64,000 nt of DNA from Mesorhizobium sp. M7A.F.Ca.US.008.03.1.1 (GTDB lineage: Bacteria; Pseudomonadota; Alphaproteobacteria; Rhizobiales; Rhizobiaceae), in contig NZ_RZRU01000012.1 of the NCBI RefSeq assembly GCF_003997495.1, positions 62,001 through 126,000 of the forward strand. Direction: 5' to 3'. Numbering within the stretch: position 1 is the first letter of the stretch; every line of letters starts with the position of its first letter. Made by a program: the position numbers and the translations under genes. Below, in pieces: positions 49,283-57,630 of this stretch. Below the pieces are notes generated by a model. That model searched no databases. It had not been told where the DNA came from and worked only from the letters and a program-made list of their open reading frames with translations.

Positions 49283-51268
49283 TCAAAGAAGCGCCCGCGG
49301 CACCTTCTCTTCGAAATTGCGCTCGAAGACGAGGGTTTCGTCCTCATAGGCCTCGATTCTGGCGCTGACGATGAAGTTTTGCGCGTCCGACCGCATTTCG
49401 GCGGATGTCTCGGTGCGTACCGACCATCCGTTTCGCGACAAGGTCTGCGTCCAGTGCGTCTTCCCGGAGGCCGACAGCGGATCGTCGGGATGGATCGTCC
49501 AGGTCTCGCGGGCGATGCTGCCATTGGCGAGGCCATGGGCGAGATCGCGCACCTCGCCGAAGTCATCAACGATGGAAAGCGTCACTATTCCGGTCTTTTC
49601 ATCACGATCGACATGACGTTCGGAACTGGTGGCGCGGATCGTCTCCGTTGCCCAGGGGGTGGCCCCTTCTGGCTCGGCGAACGTTACTTCGTCGCCTGTC
49701 GCCAGCGGCCGCAGCGGCAAACTGAGCGTCGCCGCCGACAAGGTGAGCTGTACCCGCTCCGGCGACGGCCAGATAGCAGGCCAATAGGCATTCGAAACGG
49801 CAACACGCAGCCGGTGGCCGGCCGGCACGCGATAGGCGCATTGATCGAGCACGACGCGCACCGAGACGGTTTCGCCCGGCACCAGCGCCTCGGGAAATTC
49901 GTGCGAATTGCGGTGCGTCAGATTGAGTACGCCATAGGAGATCAACTCCGAGGCGCCGTCGGGATGCACATCGCAAAGCCGGACGGCGATGTTGGCCTGC
50001 GGACGATCAGAGGATAGCTGCAGCTCGACCTCCGGCGCTCCGACGATGTCGATCGGCTCGCCGAGTTCCGGCTGGTCGAAACACACCGACAGGGCATCAT
50101 CAGGGCGTTGGTCTCCGGGCAATTCGGGGCCGAAGGTGAAGGGAAAATACTCGCCGCCGGCCAGGCCGCAGCTTTGCGGTGAGGCGACGATGGCGGGCTT
50201 TTCGCCTGCGGGGATCAGATCGACCGTTTGCGTCTTGATGGCTGGCGAGGGCCATTCCTGCTCCGCCACCCAGCGGCCCGGACGTTCGGGATGCCAGCGC
50301 GCCGGACGCACGCTGTCCATGACATAGGCGCGGTAGGCCGGGTCGGACTCGACACCGGTGTCGACACCCTTCAGCCAGCGGTCCCACCAGCGCAAAGCCT
50401 CCTGCAGGAAGCCGATGGCGGGTTTTGGTCCTGCGTAATGCGGGTATTTGTGGATCCATGGCCCGATAATGCCCTTGACCGGGGCTTCGATATTGCTGGC
50501 CAGATGCGAGACCGTGTTGCGGTAGCCGTCATGCCAGCCGCCGATCGACAGCACTGCCGCTTTGACGGCGGAAAAATCCTCGCAGATCGAGCCGCGCTTC
50601 CAGTAGGCATCGCGGTGCTGGTGCTTCAGCCACAGCGGCGCCAGGAAGGACTGGTTCTCCAGCCGGGTCAGCCACAGATCGCGCCATCTGTTGTCGCCGG
50701 CCAGCAGCGGGTCCGGCGGCCGCGACGAGTAGGACAGCATCGTCGAGGCCCAGCCGAAATTCTCAATCAGCAGGCAGCCGCCCTTGTAGTGGATGTCGTC
50801 GGCATAGCGGTCGACGGTCGAGCACAGGCTGATCACCGCCTTCAGCGCCGGCGGCTGCTTGGCCGCCACCTGCAGGCAGTTGAAGCCGCCCCAGGAAATG
50901 CCCATCATGCCGACATTCCCGTTGCACCAGGGCTGGCTTGCCGCCCAGGCGATGACGTTGCAGGCATCCTGCAATTCCTGCTCGGAATATTCGTCGTCCA
51001 TCAGCCCTTCGGAATCGCCATTGCCGCGCATGTCGACGCGGATCGAGGCATAGCCGTGCCCGGCGAAATAGGGATGCGTCAGCTGATCGCGAAAGATGGT
51101 GCCGTCACGCTTGCGGTAAGGCAGATGCTCGAGGATCGCCGGCACCGGATCATCGCCGGCATCTTCCGGCATCCACACCCGTGCCGACAGCCGGCAGCCA
51201 TCCGGCATGACGATGGCCATATCAGGGAATTCAACGACCTTGCGGGGAAATTCGGTGACGGTTTTCAT
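49283..51268 (-). CDS. CocE/NonD family (S15-type) alpha/beta hydrolase
   Basis: A 661-residue protein starting MKTVTEFPRKVVEFPDMAIV. The alpha/beta hydrolase nucleophile elbow is MGISWGGFN, with other triad regions in IGGWHDGYRNT and IGPWIHKYPHYAG. A C-terminal jelly-roll domain follows (VELQLSSDRPQANIAVRLCD onward), as in cocaine esterase and X-Pro peptidases. It hydrolyses an ester or amide. Location upstream of the peptide-type transporter suggests shared substrate, but the genes are separated by 154 bases and expression linkage is inferred. Confidence 0.92.
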   Translation of the reverse strand: MKTVTEFPRKVVEFPDMAIVMPDGCRLSARVWMPEDAGDDPVPAILEHLPYRKRDGTIFRDQLTHPYFAGHGYASIRVDMRGNGDSEGLMDDEYSEQELQDACNVIAWAASQPWCNGNVGMMGISWGGFNCLQVAAKQPPALKAVISLCSTVDRYADDIHYKGGCLLIENFGWASTMLSYSSRPPDPLLAGDNRWRDLWLTRLENQSFLAPLWLKHQHRDAYWKRGSICEDFSAVKAAVLSIGGWHDGYRNTVSHLASNIEAPVKGIIGPWIHKYPHYAGPKPAIGFLQEALRWWDRWLKGVDTGVESDPAYRAYVMDSVRPARWHPERPGRWVAEQEWPSPAIKTQTVDLIPAGEKPAIVASPQSCGLAGGEYFPFTFGPELPGDQRPDDALSVCFDQPELGEPIDIVGAPEVELQLSSDRPQANIAVRLCDVHPDGASELISYGVLNLTHRNSHEFPEALVPGETVSVRVVLDQCAYRVPAGHRLRVAVSNAYWPAIWPSPERVQLTLSAATLSLPLRPLATGDEVTFAEPEGATPWATETIRATSSERHVDRDEKTGIVTLSIVDDFGEVRDLAHGLANGSIARETWTIHPDDPLSASGKTHWTQTLSRNGWSVRTETSAEMRSDAQNFIVSARIEAYEDETLVFERNFEEKVPRALL

Positions 51269-51346
51269 GGCCGCATAACGCCCCGCGGCGCGCCGACTTT
51301 CAATCGCCATTCGCGACTGGAGCAGCGAAAAATGCGACCTGTGCCG

Positions 51347-51760
51347 CTACCGCAGTTCATCCAGCAGTTCGGGATGCTTTTCCAGCAGCGTCATCAATTG
51401 AATAGTCGGGCCACTCGGTTCGATCAGGCCCCTTTCATACTTGTCAAAGGCATTCTCGCCGACCTTGAACAGAGATCCTGCCTCGCGCTGCGACAGATTG
51501 AGCTTTGTGCGCATGCGGCGGATGGTTGCCGGGGCAGGCACACCATCGATCTTCTCCTTGAGAACGCGAAGCGCGGCATCGACGGCAGCCATGTCATCTC
51601 CGACATGCACACCCTCGTCACCGGATGCTGGATAGTAACCCGGAAGGTCGACAATTATGCTCTCGCCCTTGTACGCAACGGTGAACGGACGCACTTCACG
51701 CGTGAGCGTTTCCCCAGTTTCGGGGGAAGTCATGGTCCGATTTTCTTCTCTTGTCGCCAT
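51347..51760 (-). CDS. mqsA: MqsA-family antitoxin
   Basis: A 137-residue protein starting MATREENRTMTSPETGETLT, placed 8 bases after AAGGAG; ATG at 51766 overlapping the toxin stop is the alternative. The C-terminal Xre-type helix-turn-helix (RTKLNLSQREAGSLFKVGEN, then YERGLIEPSGPT) and the ending LLEKHPELLDELR are characteristic of MqsA. The N-terminal zinc-binding CxxC pairs of E. coli MqsA are absent. It probably represses its own operon through the inverted repeat at 52076-52094. Its cognate toxin gene is broken. Confidence 0.85.
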   Translation of the reverse strand: MATREENRTMTSPETGETLTREVRPFTVAYKGESIIVDLPGYYPASGDEGVHVGDDMAAVDAALRVLKEKIDGVPAPATIRRMRTKLNLSQREAGSLFKVGENAFDKYERGLIEPSGPTIQLMTLLEKHPELLDELR

Positions 51761-51762
51761 GG

Positions 51763-52066
51763 TCATTTCTCCTTGAACGACATGACCGTGAACTCGGTCA
51801 CGACATCCGCTTGGAATTTCACGTAGAGGATCAGATTGCGCACCGGCACGTGATAGACATCCTGCCAGACCCGATGATCCGCAAAGGTCGTCATAGACTT
51901 CACGAACATTCTTCGTGTCATGCCGCCGATCACCTCGACGACACCGCCGGTCGAAGCCAAGACCGGTGGCATCCCGCAGAGCGGACGTCGTGATCGCCAG
52001 CGTATTGACAGACCCGAACGTCGTCTTGATGGCATCAAGATCGTAGGTGGGCCTGCGTTTCTCCAT
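51763..52066 (-). pseudogene. mqsR: Frameshifted MqsR-family toxin
   Basis: The first part reads MEKRRPTYDLDAIKTTFGSV, continuing to ITTSALRDATGLGFDR, in the frame shared with mqsA. The second part, GVVEVIGGMTRRMFVKSMTT then FADHRVWQDVYHVPVRNLIL and ending MSFKEK, lies in another frame. The MqsR fold normally runs continuously through both. The break is around the GACCGGCGGTGTC run near 51940, needing a +1 or -2 change. MqsR is a GCU-cleaving mRNA interferase of about 98 residues. As written it would be inactive, although the stop still overlaps the antitoxin start region. Confidence 0.75.
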
Positions 52067-52075
52067 AACACAATA

Positions 52076-52094
52076 TGCCACCATAAAGGTGGCA
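52076..52094. promoter_or_regulatory. Inverted repeat upstream of mqsRA, candidate MqsA operator
   Basis: Perfect 7-base arms TGCCACC and GGTGGCA with a 5-base AT-rich centre (ATAAA), 10 bases upstream of the mqsR ATG. Position and symmetry fit autoregulation by the MqsA C-terminal helix-turn-helix. Confidence 0.65.
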
Positions 52095-52125
52095 ATTCAA
52101 GAGTGTCCCCCGGCAGCCTAAGAAC

Positions 52126-52719
52126 CTAGTTTAGCGGAATGTCGTTGTCGGCTTTGTTTGCCTGATAGGCGCCGGACAACTCGTCGTAGCGCGCCGAAAT
52201 CGCGCCGATGCGTGTTTCCAGCCGTTGCCGCTCTGCCTCGGGCAACGCCCGCACCAGCCTGCGGATCGAAAAGCTCTTCCAATAGGCATTTTCAGTGTTG
52301 TAGCCGCCGGGGTCGAGGGTGAAGACCTCTTTCAGGATTTTCAGGTCGTGCGGGATGGCGAAGCTGTCGCGCGAATCCTCGTGACTGAACAGATAGTAGA
52401 AATTGTCGAAGCCGGTCCAGGTGATCGCCGACAGGCACAGCGAGCATGGCTCATGCGTGGCGACGAAGATGGCGTCCTTGGTGTCGACGCGCTCGGCCCT
52501 GGGCATTTCGTAGAAACGCTTCAGGCAATGCACCTCGCCATGCCAGAGCGGGTTTTCGATCTCGTTGTTGGTCTCGGCCAGCACCAGCGAACGGTCCCTC
52601 TTGCGCAGGATCGCCGCGCCGAACAGCTTGTTGCCATGGGCGACGCCTTCGGCCGTCTTCGGCACGATATCATGCTCGATGACGTCGAGCAGGCGGTCGA
52701 TCAGCGAAATGTCGGTCAT
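52126..52719 (-). CDS. Cytidine/deoxycytidylate deaminase superfamily protein (nucleoside or guanine deaminase-like)
   Basis: A 197-residue protein starting MTDISLIDRLLDVIEHDIVP. The zinc site is HGEVHCLKRF and EPCSLCLSAITW, the deaminase H-[AG]-E plus P-C-x2-C pattern with Gly where Ala is usual. Long C-terminal part after residue 130 without recognised domain. It is the last gene of a ureide/purine operon, so a purine base or related amine is a likely substrate. The exact substrate cannot be determined from sequence. Confidence 0.82.
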   Translation of the reverse strand: MTDISLIDRLLDVIEHDIVPKTAEGVAHGNKLFGAAILRKRDRSLVLAETNNEIENPLWHGEVHCLKRFYEMPRAERVDTKDAIFVATHEPCSLCLSAITWTGFDNFYYLFSHEDSRDSFAIPHDLKILKEVFTLDPGGYNTENAYWKSFSIRRLVRALPEAERQRLETRIGAISARYDELSGAYQANKADNDIPLN

Positions 52720-52734
52720 TACAGCGTCTCCTGC

Positions 52735-52780
52735 TGCATGTCGCCCAAAAGTGCCCCCGGTTTTGGGGTAACGACATGCA
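52735..52780. repeat. Short nested palindrome, copy of the 3411 element
   Basis: Outer arms TGCATGTCG and CGACATGCA with inner CCCAAAA and TTTTGGGG, in the 67-base space between the ureidoglycolate lyase and deaminase genes on the minus strand. It lies inside the presumed operon and could differentially stabilise the upstream mRNA. Confidence 0.85.
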
Positions 52781-52786
52781 CAAAAA

Positions 52787-53278
52787 TTAAGGGAGATGGA
52801 TCTCGTAGGCGTGCGAGAAATGGAATTCCACGAGGTTGGAGCCGTCGCCGCCACGGTCAACGATCAGGAAATCCTGGGCCTCGCCGAGCGGCGTCAGCAC
52901 GCCATGCCAGAGATTGCGTCGGTAGTTGATGCCTTGGCCGGGCGCGGTGATGAAGGCATGCGGCTCGCCCGGTCCCTGATCGCCGTCATGGCAGACAACG
53001 ACCAGGAAAGGGCGCGGCGACAGCGGAATGAAGGCCTGGCTGCCGAAGGGGTGGCGCTCGACCATGCTCAGCTTCAGCGGCAGTTCGTAGGGTGTGCCGC
53101 GCACCATCGAGATCAGCACACGGGCGTTCGGTCCGGTTGCTTCGGCGGTGGCGAGATCGTGATAGCGCTCGGCCCTGCCGCCATTGATCGGGTAATGGTT
53201 GTCGCCGCCCATGTCGATGACGTTGCCGAAGGGGGCAAAGCTCTCGCGGGTCAGCGGCCGCGCGACGATGCGGGTCAT
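52787..53278 (-). CDS. allA: Ureidoglycolate lyase
   Basis: A 163-residue protein starting MTRIVARPLTRESFAPFGNV, chosen because it overlaps the upstream stop as ATGA. AllA family marks are LISMVRGTPYELPLKLSMVE, HPFGSQAFIPLSPRPFLVVV, and the metal-site region INYRRNLWHGVLTPLG. It splits ureidoglycolate into glyoxylate and urea, the last step of this branch of purine breakdown. Confidence 0.92.
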   Translation of the reverse strand: MTRIVARPLTRESFAPFGNVIDMGGDNHYPINGGRAERYHDLATAEATGPNARVLISMVRGTPYELPLKLSMVERHPFGSQAFIPLSPRPFLVVVCHDGDQGPGEPHAFITAPGQGINYRRNLWHGVLTPLGEAQDFLIVDRGGDGSNLVEFHFSHAYEIHLP

Positions 53279-54138
53279 GGGGCGCGCTTTGCTATGCCGG
53301 CGCCGCCGAGCTTGGCGTGCCGGTTGACGTCCTTGTAGAGCAGATAGCGGAATTTTCCTGGGCCGCCGGCATAGCAGGCCTGCGGGCAGAAGGCGCGCAG
53401 CCACATATAGTCGCCGGCCTCGACCTCCACCCAGTCTTGGTTGAGGCGATAGACCGCCTTGCCTTCCAGCACATAGAGACCGTGCTCCATGACATGGGTC
53501 TCGGCGAAGGGAATGACCGCGCCGGGTTCCAGCGTGACAATGGTCATGTGCATGTCGTGGCGCAAATCGGCCGGATCGACGAACCGCGTCGTCGCCCAGC
53601 GGCCTTCGGTGCCGAGCATCGGCGTCGGCGCGATCTCCTGTTCGTTTGTGAAGAAGGCTTCCGGCACATCGAGACCGTCGACCGCCTCGTAAGCCTTGCG
53701 AATCCAGTGGAAGCGCACGTCGGCCTTGCTTTCGTTGCGAACTGTCCAGCCGCTGGTCGGCGGCAGGAAGGCAAAGCCGCCGGGCCGCAGGACATGCTCC
53801 TTGCCGGCCAGCAGAACCGTCAGCTCGCCCTCGACCACGAACAGCGCGCCCTCGGCGCCGGCATCGGGTTCCGGCCGGTCGCTGCCGCCGCCGGGCGCGA
53901 CCTCGACAATGTATTGCGAGAACGTTTCGGCAAAGCCGGACAGCGGTCGCGACAAGATCCAGACGCGGGTCTTGTCCCAGAACGGCAACGCACTGGTCAC
54001 GATGTCCTGCATGACACCCCGGGGAATGACGGCATAGGCCTCGGTGAAGACGGCGCGGCCGGTCAGAAGCTCGCTCTGGCCGGGGTGGCCGCCATGCGGG
54101 GCGTAATAGGTTCGCTCGGGCATCCTGATCGTATCCAT
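53275..54138 (-). CDS. allE: (S)-ureidoglycine aminohydrolase
   Basis: A 287-residue bicupin starting MDTIRMPERTYYAPHGGHPG. Two cupin domains are visible, the second with HDMHMTIVTLEPGAVIPFAE, then THVMEHGLYVLEGKAVYRLN. It releases ammonia from (S)-ureidoglycine to give ureidoglycolate for AllA, whose gene overlaps its end by 4 bases. The following steps and gene order match a ureide pathway. It lies 10 bases after the allantoinase/decarboxylase fusion. Confidence 0.9.
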   Translation of the reverse strand: MDTIRMPERTYYAPHGGHPGQSELLTGRAVFTEAYAVIPRGVMQDIVTSALPFWDKTRVWILSRPLSGFAETFSQYIVEVAPGGGSDRPEPDAGAEGALFVVEGELTVLLAGKEHVLRPGGFAFLPPTSGWTVRNESKADVRFHWIRKAYEAVDGLDVPEAFFTNEQEIAPTPMLGTEGRWATTRFVDPADLRHDMHMTIVTLEPGAVIPFAETHVMEHGLYVLEGKAVYRLNQDWVEVEAGDYMWLRAFCPQACYAGGPGKFRYLLYKDVNRHAKLGGAGIAKRAP

Positions 54139-54148
54139 GGGTTCAAAC

Positions 54149-55567
54149 CTATTGCGGAAGCATGTCCTTGAGGCGGAGCAGCGCGATGCGCTCGACCTGT
54201 TTGCAGGCGGTCTCGAATTCGACGCCGCGGCTGTTGCCGATGCGCGCCTCGAATTCCGCCAGGATTTCCTCCTTCGTCTTGCCCTTCACCGCGATGATGA
54301 AGGGGAAGCCGAAGGTGGTGACGTAGGCGGCGTTGAGCTTGGAAAACAGTTCGCGCTCCTTGTCGGTCAGCGCGTCGAGGCCGGCCGAGGCCTGCTCCCT
54401 GGTCGATTCCGCCGTCAGCCGCCTGGCCTTGGCCAGCTTGCCGGCAAGGTCGGGATGGGCGTTGAGCACCGAAAGCCGCTCGGCCTCGCTGGCGGAACGG
54501 AAGATACGGCAGAGCGCATTGTGCAAGCCGCCGGCCGTGTCATGCGCCGGCCCCAGCTCCAGCTCGTAGGCGCGTTCTGCGATCCAGGGCGAATGCTCGA
54601 AGACGCCACCGAAGGTGTGGACGAAGGTCTCGAACTCCATCTTGGATGGACGCAGTGCCGCCGGCTTGTAAGGATGATTCTCCTGCCAGTGGCGGGCGAT
54701 GTCGACGCGCCGCGCCAGCCAGACCTTGTCGTGCGACTTCACATAGTCGACGAAACGCTTCAGCGCCGCCACCCGGCCCGGCCGCCCGACGAGGCGGCAA
54801 TGCAGGCCGATGTTCATCATGCGCGGCCGCCCTGCCTGCCCCTCGGCATAGAGCGTGTCGAAGCTGTCCTTCAAATAGGCAAAGAACTGGTCGCCCGAGT
54901 TGAAGCCCTGCGGCGTGGCGAAGCGCATGTCGTTGGCGTCGAGCGTATAGGGGATGATGAGCTGCGTGCCACCCTCATGCTCGAACCAGTACGGCAGTTC
55001 GTCGTCATAGGTGTCCGACACATAGTCGAAGCCGCCTTCTTCCGCGACAATCCGCACTGTGTTGACCGACGTGCGGCCCGTATACCAGCCGGTCGGGCGC
55101 TCGCCGGTCACTTCGTAATGCAGTTTGATCGCCGCTTCGAGGTCGCGGCGCTCATCCTCGGCGCTGTGGTCGCGGTAGTCGATCCATCTCAGCCCGTGCG
55201 AAGCGATTTCCCAGCCGGCTTCCTGCATGGCCGTCACCTGATCGGGCGAACGGGCGAGCGCTGTGGCGACGCCGTAGCAGGTGATCGGCACTTGCGACTC
55301 TGTGAACAGCCGGAGCAGCCGCCAGAAGCCGGCCCGCGCCCCATATTCGTAGATGGATTCCATGTTCCAGTGGCGCTGGCCCACCCAGGGCGCCGCGCCG
55401 ACGATTTCCGACAGGAAGGCCTCAGAGGCCTTATCGCCATGCAGCACGCAGTTCTCGCCGCCCTCCTCGTAATTGACGACGAACTGCACGGCGACATGCG
55501 CGCCGCCAGGCCATTTCGGGTCCGGTGGATTGGCTCCGTAGCCGCGCATGTCTCTGACGTAACGCAT
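54149..55567 (-). CDS. Bifunctional allantoinase (PuuE) - OHCU decarboxylase (UraD) fusion
   Basis: A 472-residue protein starting MRYVRDMRGYGANPPDPKWP. The N-terminal ~310 residues are a PuuE-type polysaccharide-deacetylase-fold allantoinase (AVQFVVNYEEGGENCVLHGD, EIASHGLRWIDYRDHS, GWYTGRTSVNTVRIV). The C-terminal ~160 residues are OHCU decarboxylase (FGGVFEHSPWIAERAYE, NAHPDLAGKLAKA, FGFPFIIAVKGKTKEEILAE). The fusion joins the step producing (S)-allantoin with the one that opens its ring. It is the first gene of the minus-strand ureide operon, divergent from uraH-xdhABC. Confidence 0.93.
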   Translation of the reverse strand: MRYVRDMRGYGANPPDPKWPGGAHVAVQFVVNYEEGGENCVLHGDKASEAFLSEIVGAAPWVGQRHWNMESIYEYGARAGFWRLLRLFTESQVPITCYGVATALARSPDQVTAMQEAGWEIASHGLRWIDYRDHSAEDERRDLEAAIKLHYEVTGERPTGWYTGRTSVNTVRIVAEEGGFDYVSDTYDDELPYWFEHEGGTQLIIPYTLDANDMRFATPQGFNSGDQFFAYLKDSFDTLYAEGQAGRPRMMNIGLHCRLVGRPGRVAALKRFVDYVKSHDKVWLARRVDIARHWQENHPYKPAALRPSKMEFETFVHTFGGVFEHSPWIAERAYELELGPAHDTAGGLHNALCRIFRSASEAERLSVLNAHPDLAGKLAKARRLTAESTREQASAGLDALTDKERELFSKLNAAYVTTFGFPFIIAVKGKTKEEILAEFEARIGNSRGVEFETACKQVERIALLRLKDMLPQ

Positions 55568-55770
55568 CGTCCCTCCCGCCGGGCATGGCCCGAAGTATGA
55601 TCAGGATATCGAAAGGGCTGCCTAGGCATTCCCCCGAAAATTTTTGAAAGTGTTTTTGTCGCACTCCGCTCGACCGGGACTTATGCATCGCCTTTAATTG
55701 GCGCACAATTCACTGTTGATACTTGATCGTACCGGGTCAATTCGCTCGTATCGGAAATGGGAGGCGGCCA

Positions 55771-56145
55771 ATGGCAGAAACGTCGAAAGCCGATGGCGGG
55801 CGTCTAACGACCCATGTCCTCGACACGGCGACCGGCAAGCCGGCAGCAGGACTGTCGATCACGCTTTATCACCTTGGGGGCACGGCGCGGACACATCTGA
55901 AGACCGTTGTCACGAATGCCGACGGCCGTTGCGACAAGCCGCTGCTTGCCGGCGCGGAGTTCCGCACCGGCGAATACGAACTGGTCTTCGCCGCGGGCGA
56001 CTATTTGCGCCAGCAGGGGGTGAGCCTGCCGAAACCGGCCTTTCTCGACGTGATACCGATCCGCTTCGGCATGGCCGAACCGGTGCACTATCATGTGCCA
56101 CTGCTGGTCTCGCCTTACGGCTATTCGACCTACAGGGGGAGCTGA
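55771..56145 (+). CDS. uraH: 5-hydroxyisourate hydrolase
   Basis: A 124-residue transthyretin-like protein starting [20 protein letters not shown], placed after GGGAGGCGG. Family marks are [20 protein letters not shown] near the start, the Arg/His-containing [16 protein letters not shown] and the C-terminal YRGS tetrapeptide. It hydrolyses 5-hydroxyisourate, the product of urate oxidase, to OHCU, the substrate of the UraD half encoded divergently. The 203-base divergent region between them (55568-55770) has no gene. Confidence 0.94.
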   Translation: MAETSKADGGRLTTHVLDTATGKPAAGLSITLYHLGGTARTHLKTVVTNADGRCDKPLLAGAEFRTGEYELVFAAGDYLRQQGVSLPKPAFLDVIPIRFGMAEPVHYHVPLLVSPYGYSTYRGS

Positions 56146-56148
56146 GAC

Positions 56149-57630
56149 ATGGCCAAAGTTAACATCCGCAACGAGATCCGCTTCATCCTCAATGGCAGGG
56201 ATGTGGCGCTTTCGTCGGTGGCACCCGATGCGACCCTGCTCGACTGGCTGCGACTCGACCGGTCGCTGCGTGGCATCAAGGAAGGCTGCGCCGAGGGCGA
56301 CTGCGGCGCCTGCACGGTGCTGGTCGGCAAGCTCTTCGCTGGCGGTCTGGTCTATGAAAGCGTCAATGCCTGCATCCGCTTCCTCGGCTCGCTCGACGGC
56401 ACACACGTCGTGACGGTCGAGCATCTGCGTGGCGGGCCAGGCCAATTGCACCCGGTGCAGCAGGCGATGGTCGATTTCCACGGCTCGCAATGCGGCTTCT
56501 GCACGCCGGGCTTCGTCATGTCGCTCTATGGCCTATGGATGAAGTCGCCTGACCCTTCGAACGCGGATATCGAAAAGGCTTTGCAAGGCAATCTCTGCCG
56601 CTGCACCGGCTACGAGGCGATCATGCGCGCGGCCAAGGCCATCTCGAGCTACGGCAAGGCGGCAAAGGACCCGCTGGCCACGGAGCGCAAGGCGATCACG
56701 GCGAGGCTCGAGGCCATGCATGACGGCGCCCGGGTCGAGATCGGAACCGGCAAGGCGCTGCTGGTTGTGCCGGCCGATGTTGACGATTTCGCCGCCGTGC
56801 TGGACAAGGAACCCGGTGCCACCATCGTTGCCGGCTCGACCGATGTCGGCCTATGGGTGACCAAGCATATGCGCGATATTTCGCCGGCCATTTTCATCGG
56901 CAATCTCGACGGACTTTGCACCATTTCGGAAGACAAGGGCGTCATTTCGATCGGCGCCGGCGTCACCTACACTGACGCCTTCGCGACATTGGCGAAGCGC
57001 ATCCCGGCGCTGGGGCCGTTGTTCGATCGCATCGGCGGCGAACAGGTACGCAACATGGGCACCATCGGCGGCAACATCGCCAACGGCTCGCCGATCGGCG
57101 ACACGCCGCCACCCTTGATCGCGCTTGGCGCAAGTCTCACCCTGCGCAAGGGCAACATGCGGCGGACGATCCCGCTGGAAACCTTCTTCATCGCCTACGG
57201 CAAGCAGGACCGGCAGCCGGGCGAGTTCGTCGAGGCCGTGCACGTTCCTGTTCCAGCCAAGGATACAAAATTCGCCGTCCACAAGATCACCAAGCGCCGC
57301 GATGAGGACATCACCGCGGCCCTCGGCGCCTTCTTCCTGAGGCTGGCCAAGGACGGCACGGTCGCGGAGGTGCGCATCGCCTATGGCGGCATGGCGGCGA
57401 CGCCGAAGCGGGCGTCTTCCGTCGAAAAAGCGCTGCTCGGCAAGCCATGGACTGAACAGACGGTTGAGGCAGCGATGGCCGAATATGCCAGGGATTTCAC
57501 TCCGCTCACCGACATGCGGGCCTCGGCCGAATACCGGGCGCTGGCGGCGAAGAACCTGCTGCTGCGCTTCTTTGCCGAGACCAGCGGCACCAGGGAGCCG
57601 CTTCAGGTTTCAAGGCACGAGGCGGCATGA
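56149..57630 (+). CDS. xdhA: Xanthine dehydrogenase small subunit (2Fe-2S/FAD)
   Basis: A 493-residue protein starting MAKVNIRNEIRFILNGRDVA. Two 2Fe-2S clusters are shown by GCAEGDCGACTVLVG and by CGFCTPGFVMSLYG with NLCRCTGYEA. The FAD domain has ATIVAGSTDVGLWVTK and RNMGTIGGNIANGSPIGDTP. It passes electrons from the molybdenum site to NAD+. It begins 3 bases after uraH and overlaps xdhB by 4 bases. Confidence 0.96.
   Translation: MAKVNIRNEIRFILNGRDVALSSVAPDATLLDWLRLDRSLRGIKEGCAEGDCGACTVLVGKLFAGGLVYESVNACIRFLGSLDGTHVVTVEHLRGGPGQLHPVQQAMVDFHGSQCGFCTPGFVMSLYGLWMKSPDPSNADIEKALQGNLCRCTGYEAIMRAAKAISSYGKAAKDPLATERKAITARLEAMHDGARVEIGTGKALLVVPADVDDFAAVLDKEPGATIVAGSTDVGLWVTKHMRDISPAIFIGNLDGLCTISEDKGVISIGAGVTYTDAFATLAKRIPALGPLFDRIGGEQVRNMGTIGGNIANGSPIGDTPPPLIALGASLTLRKGNMRRTIPLETFFIAYGKQDRQPGEFVEAVHVPVPAKDTKFAVHKITKRRDEDITAALGAFFLRLAKDGTVAEVRIAYGGMAATPKRASSVEKALLGKPWTEQTVEAAMAEYARDFTPLTDMRASAEYRALAAKNLLLRFFAETSGTREPLQVSRHEAA

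Noticed and set aside
51347..52084. Single 245-residue MqsR-MqsA fusion
   Set aside because: The frame is open throughout only because the toxin reading shifts into a shadow frame; the C-terminal half of MqsR is recognisable in the other frame and ends exactly at the antitoxin start.
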